Shown here: piece by piece, positions 15,740 through 23,856 of the stretch
Layout of the letters: every line of letters starts with the position of its first letter
How positions within the stretch are numbered: the first letter of the stretch is position 1
From: an uncultured Thiotrichaceae bacterium
GTDB taxonomy: Bacteria > Pseudomonadota > Gammaproteobacteria > Thiotrichales > Thiotrichaceae
Assembly (NCBI GenBank): GCA_937925855.1
Contig: CALAMO010000001.1
Coordinates: 62,001-126,000 of the forward strand
Direction of reading: 5' to 3'
DNA: 64,000 nt
Notes under the pieces: generated by a model
What the model saw: only the letters and a program-made list of their open reading frames with translations
Databases searched by the model: none
What the model was told of the DNA's origin: nothing
Translations under genes and position numbers: made by a program

Positions 15740-18424
15740 ATGAGTGTCATGCGTTGCCAGAATGGAGTGATTGGCTTACTGCTGGTGACCACGCTGTTCG
15801 CCTGTACCGGCGATAAAACCGACCCCAGCAGCCCCAAAAAACCTGCGCCAGCAACAACGCTGACACCCCTGCCAACACCAACGCCCGAACCCACACTCCC
15901 CCCGGAACCGGAAACCCCCGGCATCGGTAAGCTCATGCTGCATGATAAGCAGGTTGTCAGCCCCGGACGACGGCTACCGCTTACTGGAGTCGCGTTTACG
16001 CTGATGCCCGAGGAAGCCGAGCAGCTCGCAGAACGCACGAATGAGCGCGGGGAATTTGCCTATCAGGATGCGACAGGCGTCACTTTCACCCTACTGGATC
16101 AAACCTTTGGCCCGTTTGCACCGCAAGGTTTAATTACTGTGGCCGAGCTGGCACAGCAACATTGTGCCAGTGATACAGCCATAGAGGCGTTGCCTTCAGC
16201 AGACCCAAGCGCTGCGGTGGCTGCAACGGATTCAACTTATGAGGCGCATGCTGCTGATGAAACTGACCTAATGGATGCGGCAGGTTCAGCGGCTCCGGCG
16301 GATGCAGCGCAGACCTCAGGCGCAATCGATACGACACCAGCAGGCTCATCAAACCGTTCAACAGCGATGACGGCTTCCGCAGTGAATGATGCAGCGGATG
16401 CAGTCGCCCTAGCCCGCTGTCGTTACCGTGTAGAGCAAAATCTACTCAATACCCTACGCAGCTTGGATGCAGATACAGATTCTGATAACGGCATGCATTT
16501 ATCCGCCGCTGTTACTGCCTTCCCTCATGACCTAAAAGCGCCTATTGATGTCTACACCCGCGCGCTGGCCAAACAGTTAGCCCGAACCGGTAAGCCTCTG
16601 CGCACCGCATTTCAACCCTCTCTGGGTATTAATTTGGAAGAGCCTCAGCCTGAGGCCGATGATGTTGGTGGCCAACCTATTCCCTTTGCAGATCTTTTTA
16701 GGATTGGGCGTCCGTTCCCGGAGTATTCCTGCAGCCAAATCAGCTATGATGACCATGGCTGGCCGCTGAGCATTCCACCGGAGTGTGCAGATGAAGTGCA
16801 CGACAAGCTCAAAGTGCCCAGCTATGCCACCACCTTGATTGCCCGCTTCGTCCCGCTGGGTGCGCTACCCACCGGCAAATATACCGTCTTATACGAGGGC
16901 AGCGGCACCATTCAATATTCAGGCATTGGCCTCAAACTGCCGACAGAAAGCACTGCGGGCCGCGATATTATTGAAATTAGCGCCCAACGGCTCAGCACAA
17001 AACACCTGAATAATGCCGGTCTACGTGTACAAATCAGTGCCACAGATAGCGCTGACCCCATACGCAATATCCGCATTATTATGCCCGGTGGCACCTGCGC
17101 CGGTAATCCATTCGTGCATGTATACCGAGCAGATGAATGCCCCGCCGCTGCTTACCAGAGTTTTGTATCGCGCTACGAGCAGGACAGTAACGCTATTGTA
17201 TTTAATCCGCAGTTCATGAGCTTTCTGAAAGACTTTAAAGTCATCCGCACCATGAACTTTATGAAGGCCAGCCCACGCAACCCCTGCTATGCCTTTAAAG
17301 ATGACGCCTATCAGGCCTGTTTACTACAGGAATTAAACTGGGAGCAGCGCGCCAAAATGCAGGATGCCATGTGGGGCGGCTCCTACCTGACTGATTTAGC
17401 TAAACGTGCTGGCCGTGGGGTGCCGCTGGAGGTGACAGTGGCACTCGCTAACCAGCTCAAACGTGACCCCTGGTTCAATATTCCACATAACGCCACCGAT
17501 GATTACATCACACAATACGCGACCTATGTGCGTGATCATTTGGATAGCACACTTAAGGCCTATATCGAATACAGTAATGAACCCTGGAATGGGCCATTTT
17601 GGGTTAACCCCTATACCATTGCCCAAGGCAAAGCCCGCGCTATCGAAGGCCGCAACGACTACTGGATCGGTCTGGCTTATTATGTCGAACGTTCTGTTGA
17701 AGTCTTTAATCACTGGCAGGAAATCTGGGGCAGTACCGAACGCCTGATACGCACCATTAATACACAGCATAACGGCGGGGAATTTGCCTCACGCTATATG
17801 CTGGCACATAACGATGCCTACCAATCGATTGATGCGTTGGCCAGTGCACCTTACTTTTTTGGCTGCTGGAATCGGGCCAATCAGCGCTGTAAGGCGATTG
17901 ATATGGTGCTGCCTGAAATCACCAGCGTGGACGATATTTTTGCGATTCTAGATGACCCAAAGAACCCCTACGGCATGGCCAGCACTAAAAGCTACGTTAA
18001 GCGCCAGGCCGAGGCCGCCCAGGAATTTGAGGTTGACCTGATTTCATATGAAGGTGGTCAACACCTCACCATCACTTGGGGTGACAGCGCAATTAGCCAT
18101 GAGAGAAAACGCAGCCTGTTGGACTTATTCCGCGCCGCTAATCGTGATCCGCGCATGGCGGAACGTTATGCGCACTTGCTGAACGGTTGGAAGCAATACG
18201 GCGGCAAACTATTCACCCTGTACACCATGCCACAGACGTATCATACTTTTGGCAGCTTTGGCCTGAAGGAACATCTCGGACAAGCACGGGCTGAAGCGCC
18301 AAAATATGCGGCGAGCATGCGGTTTCAGGAGCACCATGGGCTTTGCTGGTGGGAGCACTGTGCCATGGGCCATACCCGACTTAAGGCCGCGCCTACTCCC
18401 GCCACTCCACCGGGTTCACCCTAA
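15740..18424 (+). CDS. Large lipoprotein with glycoside hydrolase clan A-like region (copy 2)
   Basis: 894 residues, start at 15740 with AAGGA upstream. A lipobox-like TLFACTG and a Pro/Thr linker lead into the same domain order as copy 1. Long stretches are almost identical, for example LGINLEEPQPEADDVGGQPI and the segment around NEPWNGPFW (Glu614) and YEGGQHLT (Glu771). It differs by an Ala/Asp/Ser/Thr-rich insert of about 65 residues near positions 150-215. This is a tandem duplication that has since diverged. Its 3' end overlaps the convergent MtfA-like gene by about 32 bases, so its unusual Pro/Ala tail may be a late extension. Confidence 0.7.
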   Translation: MSVMRCQNGVIGLLLVTTLFACTGDKTDPSSPKKPAPATTLTPLPTPTPEPTLPPEPETPGIGKLMLHDKQVVSPGRRLPLTGVAFTLMPEEAEQLAERTNERGEFAYQDATGVTFTLLDQTFGPFAPQGLITVAELAQQHCASDTAIEALPSADPSAAVAATDSTYEAHAADETDLMDAAGSAAPADAAQTSGAIDTTPAGSSNRSTAMTASAVNDAADAVALARCRYRVEQNLLNTLRSLDADTDSDNGMHLSAAVTAFPHDLKAPIDVYTRALAKQLARTGKPLRTAFQPSLGINLEEPQPEADDVGGQPIPFADLFRIGRPFPEYSCSQISYDDHGWPLSIPPECADEVHDKLKVPSYATTLIARFVPLGALPTGKYTVLYEGSGTIQYSGIGLKLPTESTAGRDIIEISAQRLSTKHLNNAGLRVQISATDSADPIRNIRIIMPGGTCAGNPFVHVYRADECPAAAYQSFVSRYEQDSNAIVFNPQFMSFLKDFKVIRTMNFMKASPRNPCYAFKDDAYQACLLQELNWEQRAKMQDAMWGGSYLTDLAKRAGRGVPLEVTVALANQLKRDPWFNIPHNATDDYITQYATYVRDHLDSTLKAYIEYSNEPWNGPFWVNPYTIAQGKARAIEGRNDYWIGLAYYVERSVEVFNHWQEIWGSTERLIRTINTQHNGGEFASRYMLAHNDAYQSIDALASAPYFFGCWNRANQRCKAIDMVLPEITSVDDIFAILDDPKNPYGMASTKSYVKRQAEAAQEFEVDLISYEGGQHLTITWGDSAISHERKRSLLDLFRAANRDPRMAERYAHLLNGWKQYGGKLFTLYTMPQTYHTFGSFGLKEHLGQARAEAPKYAASMRFQEHHGLCWWEHCAMGHTRLKAAPTPATPPGSP

Positions 18425-19220
18425 AATATCCGTGTAACTGCTCAAACAGCGCGGGGTGGCGCTGCGATAATTCCAGCGGGCGCTCAAAAAACACTTCAGT
18501 CACCACCGCAAAAAACTCCGCCGGCTCAGTGGCGCCGTAATAATCTAACAACGTTTTATCACCCTGGTAGGCTGAGCGCTGTAGCGCCTCAAATTCTGCT
18601 GTCAGCACCCGTGCCCAACGCTTATAACCCGCCGCACTGCCCAAAATCGGCGCACCGTTAGTCGCGCCGGATTCATGATCCAGCTGATGCGCAAACTCAT
18701 GTAGCGCAACATTGCTGCCATCGGCTTCATCCCGGCTGCCGCGGATAACATCATCCCAGGATAAAATCACCTTACCATTAGACCAAGACTCGCCCAGCAG
18801 ACCTTGTTTACGTTGGCCCGCCATCCCGTGATCGTCAACGGCATCACGCTGTACCATAAACGCCTCAGGGTATACCAGAATATAACGCAACCCTGGATAA
18901 ACCCCAGTCTTACGATTCAAGATCAGCAGACACGCACAGGCTGCAATCGTGACCCGCATTTCATCCGTTATGGCTAAGCCAGCACAACCCGTGAAATGCT
19001 TCTCATGGATAAATTGCTTGATGTGCTGCTTGAGCTGTAGCTGGAGATCTGTTGGCATACGCCGATAAATCGGCAGATTGCGTGCAAGAATCCGCCGCCA
19101 CTCAGTTGGAAAGGGTGCCGCCAGGGCCTGTTTCAATCGGTAGTACGGCCAAGCAAACCAGGCGATAGCAACCACCACCAGTGACAGTAAAAACAATAAA
19201 GAAAAATCGGGCATATTCAA
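18393..19220 (-). CDS. MtfA-like zinc peptidase (M90 family)
   Basis: 275 residues with an N-terminal transmembrane helix, then the MtfA (YeeI) fold. The zinc site HEFAHQLDHESG is clear, followed by the downstream Glu region EFFAVVTEVFFERP. In Escherichia coli MtfA binds Mlc and modulates glucose uptake, and has aminopeptidase activity; here only the family is certain. It is longer at the N-terminus than soluble MtfA because of the membrane helix. It is convergent with, and overlaps, copy 2 of the large lipoproteins. Confidence 0.85.
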   Translation of the reverse strand: MNMPDFSLLFLLSLVVVAIAWFAWPYYRLKQALAAPFPTEWRRILARNLPIYRRMPTDLQLQLKQHIKQFIHEKHFTGCAGLAITDEMRVTIAACACLLILNRKTGVYPGLRYILVYPEAFMVQRDAVDDHGMAGQRKQGLLGESWSNGKVILSWDDVIRGSRDEADGSNVALHEFAHQLDHESGATNGAPILGSAAGYKRWARVLTAEFEALQRSAYQGDKTLLDYYGATEPAEFFAVVTEVFFERPLELSQRHPALFEQLHGYFRVNPVEWRE

Positions 19221-19601
19221 TCCATAAGGCAGCGTGCAGCGGCTATTAATGGGTGTATTGATTTAAACGCCTGCGCACCGTAGTGCTTATAAGGTTCTGG
19301 CTTAGACTCCAAATTTCAAGAGCAGTCCGTAAAATCACCCAGTGAGCCAGTAAGATGACCCCACTGTAAACTGGTAATTTGTTTGGCAGCACCCAAATAT
19401 TCTATGCTAGTCATGAGTTACATGGCGTCTGTTTCTTTCAAGTAGCAGCGTTCACCGCTCGCTGCCTGTGGGCCTCCTCCTCTGCCTGCAGGCAGCTTTA
19501 TTAGCCAGATGCTAAAACACAGCGGCAAACGTACTTGTCTCACCAGTCAGCTTTTCCGTATGCTGCTGTTATTGACTTCTGCCAGCCATAAGGTACTCCC
19601 T
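19221..19601. other. Non-coding stretch before the tautomerase gene
   Basis: About 380 bases hold the MtfA-like promoter on the left. A perfect palindrome CTGCCTGCAGGCAG lies at 19482-19495. A short frame from about 19412 stops after ten codons. I see no convincing gene here; the sequence may include decayed material. Confidence 0.35.
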
Positions 19602-19982
19602 ATGCCATTCACCCAAATCTCGCTTAAAAAAGGCCAATCATCCACATACCGCAGCACATTGATGGAACAGGTCTATCTTGCGATGCGCGCAATCATCAAC
19701 ATCCCCGAGAATGATCGCTTCGCGACCATCACCGAGCTTGAACCCGATAATATCAACAATAGTGGAAACTATGCAGGTATCGAGCGCTCAGCTGACGTGG
19801 TATTTATCCAAATCACATTGAATGCAGGCCGCAGCCTCGCCAAGAAACAGGCGCTGTACGCAGAAATTGCACGCAGATTAGCCGATAAACCTGGGGTTCG
19901 GCCCGAAGATATTGTGATCAGTCTGCTCGAAGTACCACAAGAAAACTGGTCACTCGGGCATGGTGTGGCACAGTACGCCTAA
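19602..19982 (+). CDS. Tautomerase family protein
   Basis: 126 residues from the ATG at 19602, chosen because it leaves Pro as the first mature residue (MPFTQISLKKG). Pro1 is the catalytic base of the 4-oxalocrotonate tautomerase/MIF superfamily. AAGG lies about ten bases upstream. A longer frame back to 19509 lacks family likeness. The two-repeat length and the RPEDIVISLLEV...ENWSLGHG ending fit the tautomerase_2 group. Substrate unknown. It neighbours other accessory catabolic genes. Confidence 0.82.
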   Translation: MPFTQISLKKGQSSTYRSTLMEQVYLAMRAIINIPENDRFATITELEPDNINNSGNYAGIERSADVVFIQITLNAGRSLAKKQALYAEIARRLADKPGVRPEDIVISLLEVPQENWSLGHGVAQYA

Positions 19983-19996
19983 AGCCATCTTAGTCA

Positions 19997-20317
19997 TTAC
20001 AAATCCAAGATAAGCAGAGCCGTTTTTGAGCGCGAACAGCACGGCGTGAACTGATCATTCTCGGCCTGCTCTTCCGCGTCTAAAAAGTGGTCGTGATGCT
20101 CGGGCGTACCCGCTATCACCCCAGTCACACAGGTGCCACACATGCCCTCTGTGCAGGCAAAAGGCAGTTCAATCCCGTTTTCCTCTAGCACCGCGAGCAC
20201 ACTTTTACCGGCAGGAATCGAGTAAACAGCTTGGTCACTGTGTAACTGCACGGCAAAACTACCATCAGCAGCACAGGGCGTCTGGGTAGCTGCTAAGGCA
20301 GGCTGCGAATCGCTCAT
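19997..20317 (-). CDS. Stand-alone [2Fe-2S] ferredoxin-like protein
   Basis: 106 residues. The cluster motif CTEGMCGTC with a later Cys in FTPCCSRSK matches the C-terminal plant-type ferredoxin domain of phthalate dioxygenase reductase/VanB-type proteins, including the final LLILDL. Those reductases have an FMN/NAD part in front; here the gene starts just before the ferredoxin domain, with a good AGGAG site, so it is probably a free-standing electron carrier. It lies directly downstream of a broken dioxygenase gene on the same strand, so its redox partner may be lost. Confidence 0.8.
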   Translation of the reverse strand: MSDSQPALAATQTPCAADGSFAVQLHSDQAVYSIPAGKSVLAVLEENGIELPFACTEGMCGTCVTGVIAGTPEHHDHFLDAEEQAENDQFTPCCSRSKTALLILDL

Positions 20318-20359
20318 ATTATCTTCTCCTGTTGCAATAGAGTATCTATCTCTTCCGGG

Positions 20360-20607
20360 TCAGCAGGCCCGCCAACACACCGGAAACGACGCATGCTCCA
20401 GCGGATCACCCGCCGCTAACGTTGTCACTTCGGGATAAGGTGGTGAAGTCTGCCATGCCCGCGTAGCAAAGCACGCATCATCACCGACCCAGCGCGTTGA
20501 AAATGCCCGGCAGCGCGCACTGAGCCCTTGAGTCGCGGGCGCACCGTGTCATGCATAAATCCACCTCGTTCAGGCATCACCCACACGCTTTCTGTCGCCG
20601 GCTGCAT
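20360..20607 (-). pseudogene. Remnant of a phytanoyl-CoA dioxygenase (PhyH) family gene
   Basis: On the minus strand, 20545 down to a TGA at 20360-20362 reads a 61-codon frame with RAFSTRWVGDDACFATRAWQ, TSPPYPEV, AAGDPLEHASFPV. That resembles the C-terminal end of PhyH-type Fe(II)/2-oxoglutarate oxygenases. It has no start. A neighbouring frame upstream (to about 20607, MQPATESVWVMP...) may be the preceding part, displaced by a frameshift. The iron-binding HxD and distal His parts are absent. It stands immediately before the ferredoxin gene. Confidence 0.6.
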
Positions 20608-20731
20608 TGGCTCAATGCCTTACTAAACGGGGTGTTTTGCAATCTAACAGCTTTCATGCAATCATGCCAGACGCTCAAAAACTAATGCTCAAAGGCTGCC
20701 CCGCCTTGTTATTATCTGAGGAGAAATCTAG

Positions 20732-21514
20732 ATGAAACTGCTTAAATTACTACCGGCATTGGCACTCGCCGCTTTCATGTCCTTGGGTCAGGCACAGGCC
20801 GCTGACTCTGCATTACAAAACATTCTGAACGATGGCAAACTCAAAGTCGGCACTACCGGTGACTGGAATCCGATGACGATGAAAGATATCGCCACCAATA
20901 GCTACACCGGCTACGATATTGATGTGATGACTGAACTGGCTAAAGACCTCGGCGTTGAAGTTGAGTTTGTGCCTACTGACTGGAAAACCTTGGTCAGTGG
21001 CGTTACTGCCGGGAAATACCATATCACCGGTTCAGCATCGATTTCTCCAGCACGGGCTAAAGCAGCGGGCTATTCTACCAGCTATTTTTCACTGGCAACC
21101 GTGCCGTTGATTCTGGCGAAAAATGCCGATAAATTTAAGGACTGGGACGATCTGAATACTGCTGACGTTACCGTGGCCGCTACCTTGGGCACTACTCAGG
21201 AAAAACAGGTCAAGCAGTATTTTCCAGCGGCCAAGCACCAGATCGTAGAGGCACCGGCGCGTGATTTCCAGGAAGTGCTAGCAGGCCGTGCCGATGCCCA
21301 TATCACCTCCAATGTTGAGGCGTATAAGCTGGTTGAAAAATACAGTCAAATGATGATTGTACCGGTCTCTGCCCCTAAATCACCTACGCCGATTGCAATG
21401 CTGCTGCCACAAGCGGATCAGGTATGGATTAACTACGTGAACACCTGGATTGCACTGAAGCAAGAGCGCGGCTTCTTTGCTGAACTGGCCAAGAAGTGGA
21501 AGCTGTCGAACTAA
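20732..21514 (+). CDS. Periplasmic family-3 solute-binding protein, cyclohexadienyl-dehydratase-like
   Basis: 260 residues with a clear signal peptide (LALAAFMSLGQAQA) and a GAGGAG site before the ATG. The sequence follows SBP_bac_3 proteins: KLKVGTTGDWNPMTM, YTGYDIDVMTELAKDLG, and TLGTTQEKQV at the hinge. ARDFQEVLAGRADAHITSNVEA resembles the periplasmic cyclohexadienyl dehydratase PheC group, which evolved from binding proteins. No ABC permease or ATPase follows, so an enzymatic role or an orphan binding protein are both possible. Two hairpins follow the stop. Confidence 0.8.
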   Translation: MKLLKLLPALALAAFMSLGQAQAADSALQNILNDGKLKVGTTGDWNPMTMKDIATNSYTGYDIDVMTELAKDLGVEVEFVPTDWKTLVSGVTAGKYHITGSASISPARAKAAGYSTSYFSLATVPLILAKNADKFKDWDDLNTADVTVAATLGTTQEKQVKQYFPAAKHQIVEAPARDFQEVLAGRADAHITSNVEAYKLVEKYSQMMIVPVSAPKSPTPIAMLLPQADQVWINYVNTWIALKQERGFFAELAKKWKLSN

Positions 21515-21549
21515 AACGGCGGGCACTTAAACAAATTAAGTTAATAGCC

Positions 21550-21573
21550 ATGCAGGCCACGCTCGGCCTGCAT
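21550..21573 (+). terminator. Hairpin after the solute-binding protein gene
   Basis: ATGCAGGCC and GGCCTGCAT form a perfect 9-bp GC-rich stem with a 6-base loop, 36 bases after the stop codon. It is followed by CTTATC, a weak T-tract. It is probably the transcription terminator. Confidence 0.65.
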
Positions 21574-21578
21574 CTTAT

Positions 21579-21616
21579 CGGGGTATGAGATCGTCATTTG
21601 CGCTGTCCATACCCCG
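21579..21616. promoter_or_regulatory. Second inverted repeat before the creatininase-family gene
   Basis: CGGGGTATG (21579-21587) and CATACCCCG (21608-21616) are perfect 9-bp inverted arms separated by 20 bases. It lies 40 bases before the next start, so an operator or a 5'-UTR hairpin is as likely as a second terminator. Confidence 0.4.
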
Positions 21617-21656
21617 TCGCTTAACACACTAACCGCCTTTTAGAGCGCTTCAGCTC

Positions 21657-22406
21657 ATGCACCTCCATCACTGTACCTGGCTGGAAATAGCCAACTACTT
21701 ACAGCAGCAAACCGGTATTATAATCCCCACCGGCTCGACCGAACAGCATGGCCCAATGGGACTCATCGGCACCGATGCGCTGTGCGCTGAGTTAATCGCA
21801 GCCGGGGCAGCAGAACAGGCAAACGCCCTATTGGCGCCCACATTAGCTTACACACCTGCCGCCTTTAATAGCGCCTTTCCTGGCACTATTTCCGTTTCAG
21901 TCGCCTTATTCACCGAGCTGTTGCATGAAATAATTACGGGGCTGGCACAGCAAGGCTTTCGCCACCTCTACTTTCTCAACGGCCACGGTGCAAATCTGGC
22001 TCCCCTGCACCACTGTGCGGCGGTGCAAACGGCCAAGCATCCAAACTTAGCAATACGCATTCGCAGCTGGTGGGATTTTGCGGCAGTGAATGCCTTACGT
22101 GAACGCTATTACGGTACCTGGGAAGGGATGCATGCCACACCGTCTGAAATCGCGCTCACTCAGACGCAGTATCGGCGCATTGCGCCCGGCACGGCGAGTG
22201 AGCCACCGGAGCCGCTGAGTCCGGCCTATATCAAAGCACATGCCGGAGACAAACACGGCCGGCCCGCGCAACATCGGAAGCAGTTTCCAGACGGGCGCGT
22301 GGGTTCACACTCGGCGCTGGCGCGACCCGAACACGGCGAAGCCTTATTAGCGGCTGCGGTGACGGCGCTAACAGCGGATTATCAGCAGTTTATTGCACTA
22401 AGATAA
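21657..22406 (+). CDS. Creatininase-family amidohydrolase
   Basis: 249 residues. The metal-binding pattern of the creatininase family is present: STEQHGPMGLIGTDA near the start, FLNGHGAN in the middle, and HATPSEIALTQ later. The family cleaves cyclic or open amides such as creatinine or formamidopyrimidines; members also mature mycofactocin. The neighbours (solute-binding protein, thioesterase) do not fix the substrate. It would fit the nitrogen-rich osmolyte theme of the methylated-amine genes, but that is inference. Confidence 0.85.
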   Translation: MHLHHCTWLEIANYLQQQTGIIIPTGSTEQHGPMGLIGTDALCAELIAAGAAEQANALLAPTLAYTPAAFNSAFPGTISVSVALFTELLHEIITGLAQQGFRHLYFLNGHGANLAPLHHCAAVQTAKHPNLAIRIRSWWDFAAVNALRERYYGTWEGMHATPSEIALTQTQYRRIAPGTASEPPEPLSPAYIKAHAGDKHGRPAQHRKQFPDGRVGSHSALARPEHGEALLAAAVTALTADYQQFIALR

Positions 22407-22453
22407 GACCCAAGACCTAGCCTGCCTGAACGGCCAGAGTGGACCTATATAGA

Positions 22454-22900
22454 CTAGGGGTGAATCAGCATGCAGGTACAGGTTGCATGCGCCACCAGTT
22501 TACCCGCCTTCGTTTTAATCGACCCCTCCGCCACGCCAAGATTGCGCGACTGATTCAGCAGCCTTCCCTCGGCGATGACGGCCTCATGCAGCGGCACGGG
22601 CCTGACCATTTTCACCGCAAGGTCAATAGTCGCAAACCCCACACCGGCCTCCAGCATGCTGTGCACCGCACAGCCGGTGACCGAATCGAGCACGGTGGCA
22701 GCAAACCCGCCGTGGACACCGCCCATTGGGTTGAGGTGGCGCTCATCCGCCATTGCGTGAAATTTGACATAACCGGCTTCGACGTGGCTAAACACCATGC
22801 CGATGGTCGCGGCCATGGTCGGCGGCGGATAACGCCCCTCCACAATACCCTGTAGGGCGTCCAATCCGCTGCCCTCGCCACGTTTAATATCAGTTGTCAT
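22454..22900 (-). CDS. PaaI-family hotdog thioesterase
   Basis: 148 residues with the hotdog-fold signature NPMGGVHGGFAATVLDSVTG. The Asp in that stretch is the usual catalytic residue, and the following central helix and VKMVRPVP strand fit the family. Such enzymes hydrolyse acyl-CoA thioesters. The start overlaps the end of the DMT transporter gene by eleven bases, so the two form an operon. Confidence 0.85.
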   Translation of the reverse strand: MTTDIKRGEGSGLDALQGIVEGRYPPPTMAATIGMVFSHVEAGYVKFHAMADERHLNPMGGVHGGFAATVLDSVTGCAVHSMLEAGVGFATIDLAVKMVRPVPLHEAVIAEGRLLNQSRNLGVAEGSIKTKAGKLVAHATCTCMLIHP

Positions 22901-23807
22901 GTCCCTGCTCCGCAGTTGCTTGCATGGCTGCTTTGCTCAGCCGGTGCTCGGTATAAACATTCAAAAAATTACCGCCCATAACCAACAACGCACCCAATAG
23001 CACCCAGCCATCCAGCCCCTCGTTATAAAACAGTAGGCCAATCAGCACCATCAGCGGCAGACGAATAAAATCTAGCGGTGACACCATAACCGCAGGCGCA
23101 AACTGTAGTGCAGTCGTAATACAAAAATGCGCAAATAAACCGGCAATGCCCACCACAATCACACCCGGTAAAGTTGTCCAACCCGGCAGCATCACATCAC
23201 CATCCCAGCACACAAACACGACGCCGAGCACAGCCTGGATCAGCGTCAGCCAAAATAAAATGCAGGTCGTACTCTCGGTGCGCGCGAGTAGCTTAGTGCA
23301 GATATAAGCCCCGGCAAAACCAATGGCGCATAGCGCCGCCGCGAGGGTACCCGGTCCAAAGATGAGCGTACCGGGTTGTGCCACCAGCAAAATACCGGCA
23401 AAGCCAAGTAGTGCAGCGCCCAACCGGGTTTTACTCATGCGCTCACTTAACAAGAACGGCGCGAGTACCGCTACCCACAGCGGCGTGCTAAATTCAAACG
23501 CAGCCAGCTGCGCAAATGGCACCAGCGCCACCGCATAAAACCAGAGGTTCTGCCCGGTAAAGTGGCTCAAATTACGCAGAACATGCAGCTTCATATGGCG
23601 GCGATTAATTTCGCTCAATGTCCCGGCCCATTTTGCAACCGCAAGCACAATCACAATGCCCAGCAGCGAGCGATACAGCATGATCTCGAAGGTGTCCAGT
23701 TCATGCGCCATTTCACGCCCGGCGACCGCCATCGCAGCAAAGGATACAACCGCACCCAGCATCCAACAGGCCGCGCGCAGCGGTTGCGAGCGTGTCTTGT
23801 CCGTCAT
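22890..23807 (-). CDS. DMT-superfamily (EamA) transporter
   Basis: 305 residues from the ATG at 23807. A longer frame to 23888 would run into lnt and adds non-membrane sequence. Ten hydrophobic helices form two EamA repeats; the first holds EIMLYRSLLG and the second the ATALQFAPAVMVSPLDFIRLP element found in S-adenosylmethionine/purine-like DMT carriers. Location is the inner membrane. Substrate unknown. It lies 49 bases after lnt and may be co-transcribed with it. Confidence 0.85.
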   Translation of the reverse strand: MTDKTRSQPLRAACWMLGAVVSFAAMAVAGREMAHELDTFEIMLYRSLLGIVIVLAVAKWAGTLSEINRRHMKLHVLRNLSHFTGQNLWFYAVALVPFAQLAAFEFSTPLWVAVLAPFLLSERMSKTRLGAALLGFAGILLVAQPGTLIFGPGTLAAALCAIGFAGAYICTKLLARTESTTCILFWLTLIQAVLGVVFVCWDGDVMLPGWTTLPGVIVVGIAGLFAHFCITTALQFAPAVMVSPLDFIRLPLMVLIGLLFYNEGLDGWVLLGALLVMGGNFLNVYTEHRLSKAAMQATAEQGHDN

Positions 23808-23856
23808 CGTGAACACTGCCGACCGCACCACTTGCAGTGACAGCAGATAATCTGCA

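Noticed and set aside
20425-20607. Minus-strand frame of 60 codons as an independent small gene
   Set aside because: Overlaps the PhyH remnant in another frame, with no ribosome site; more likely the frameshifted upstream part.
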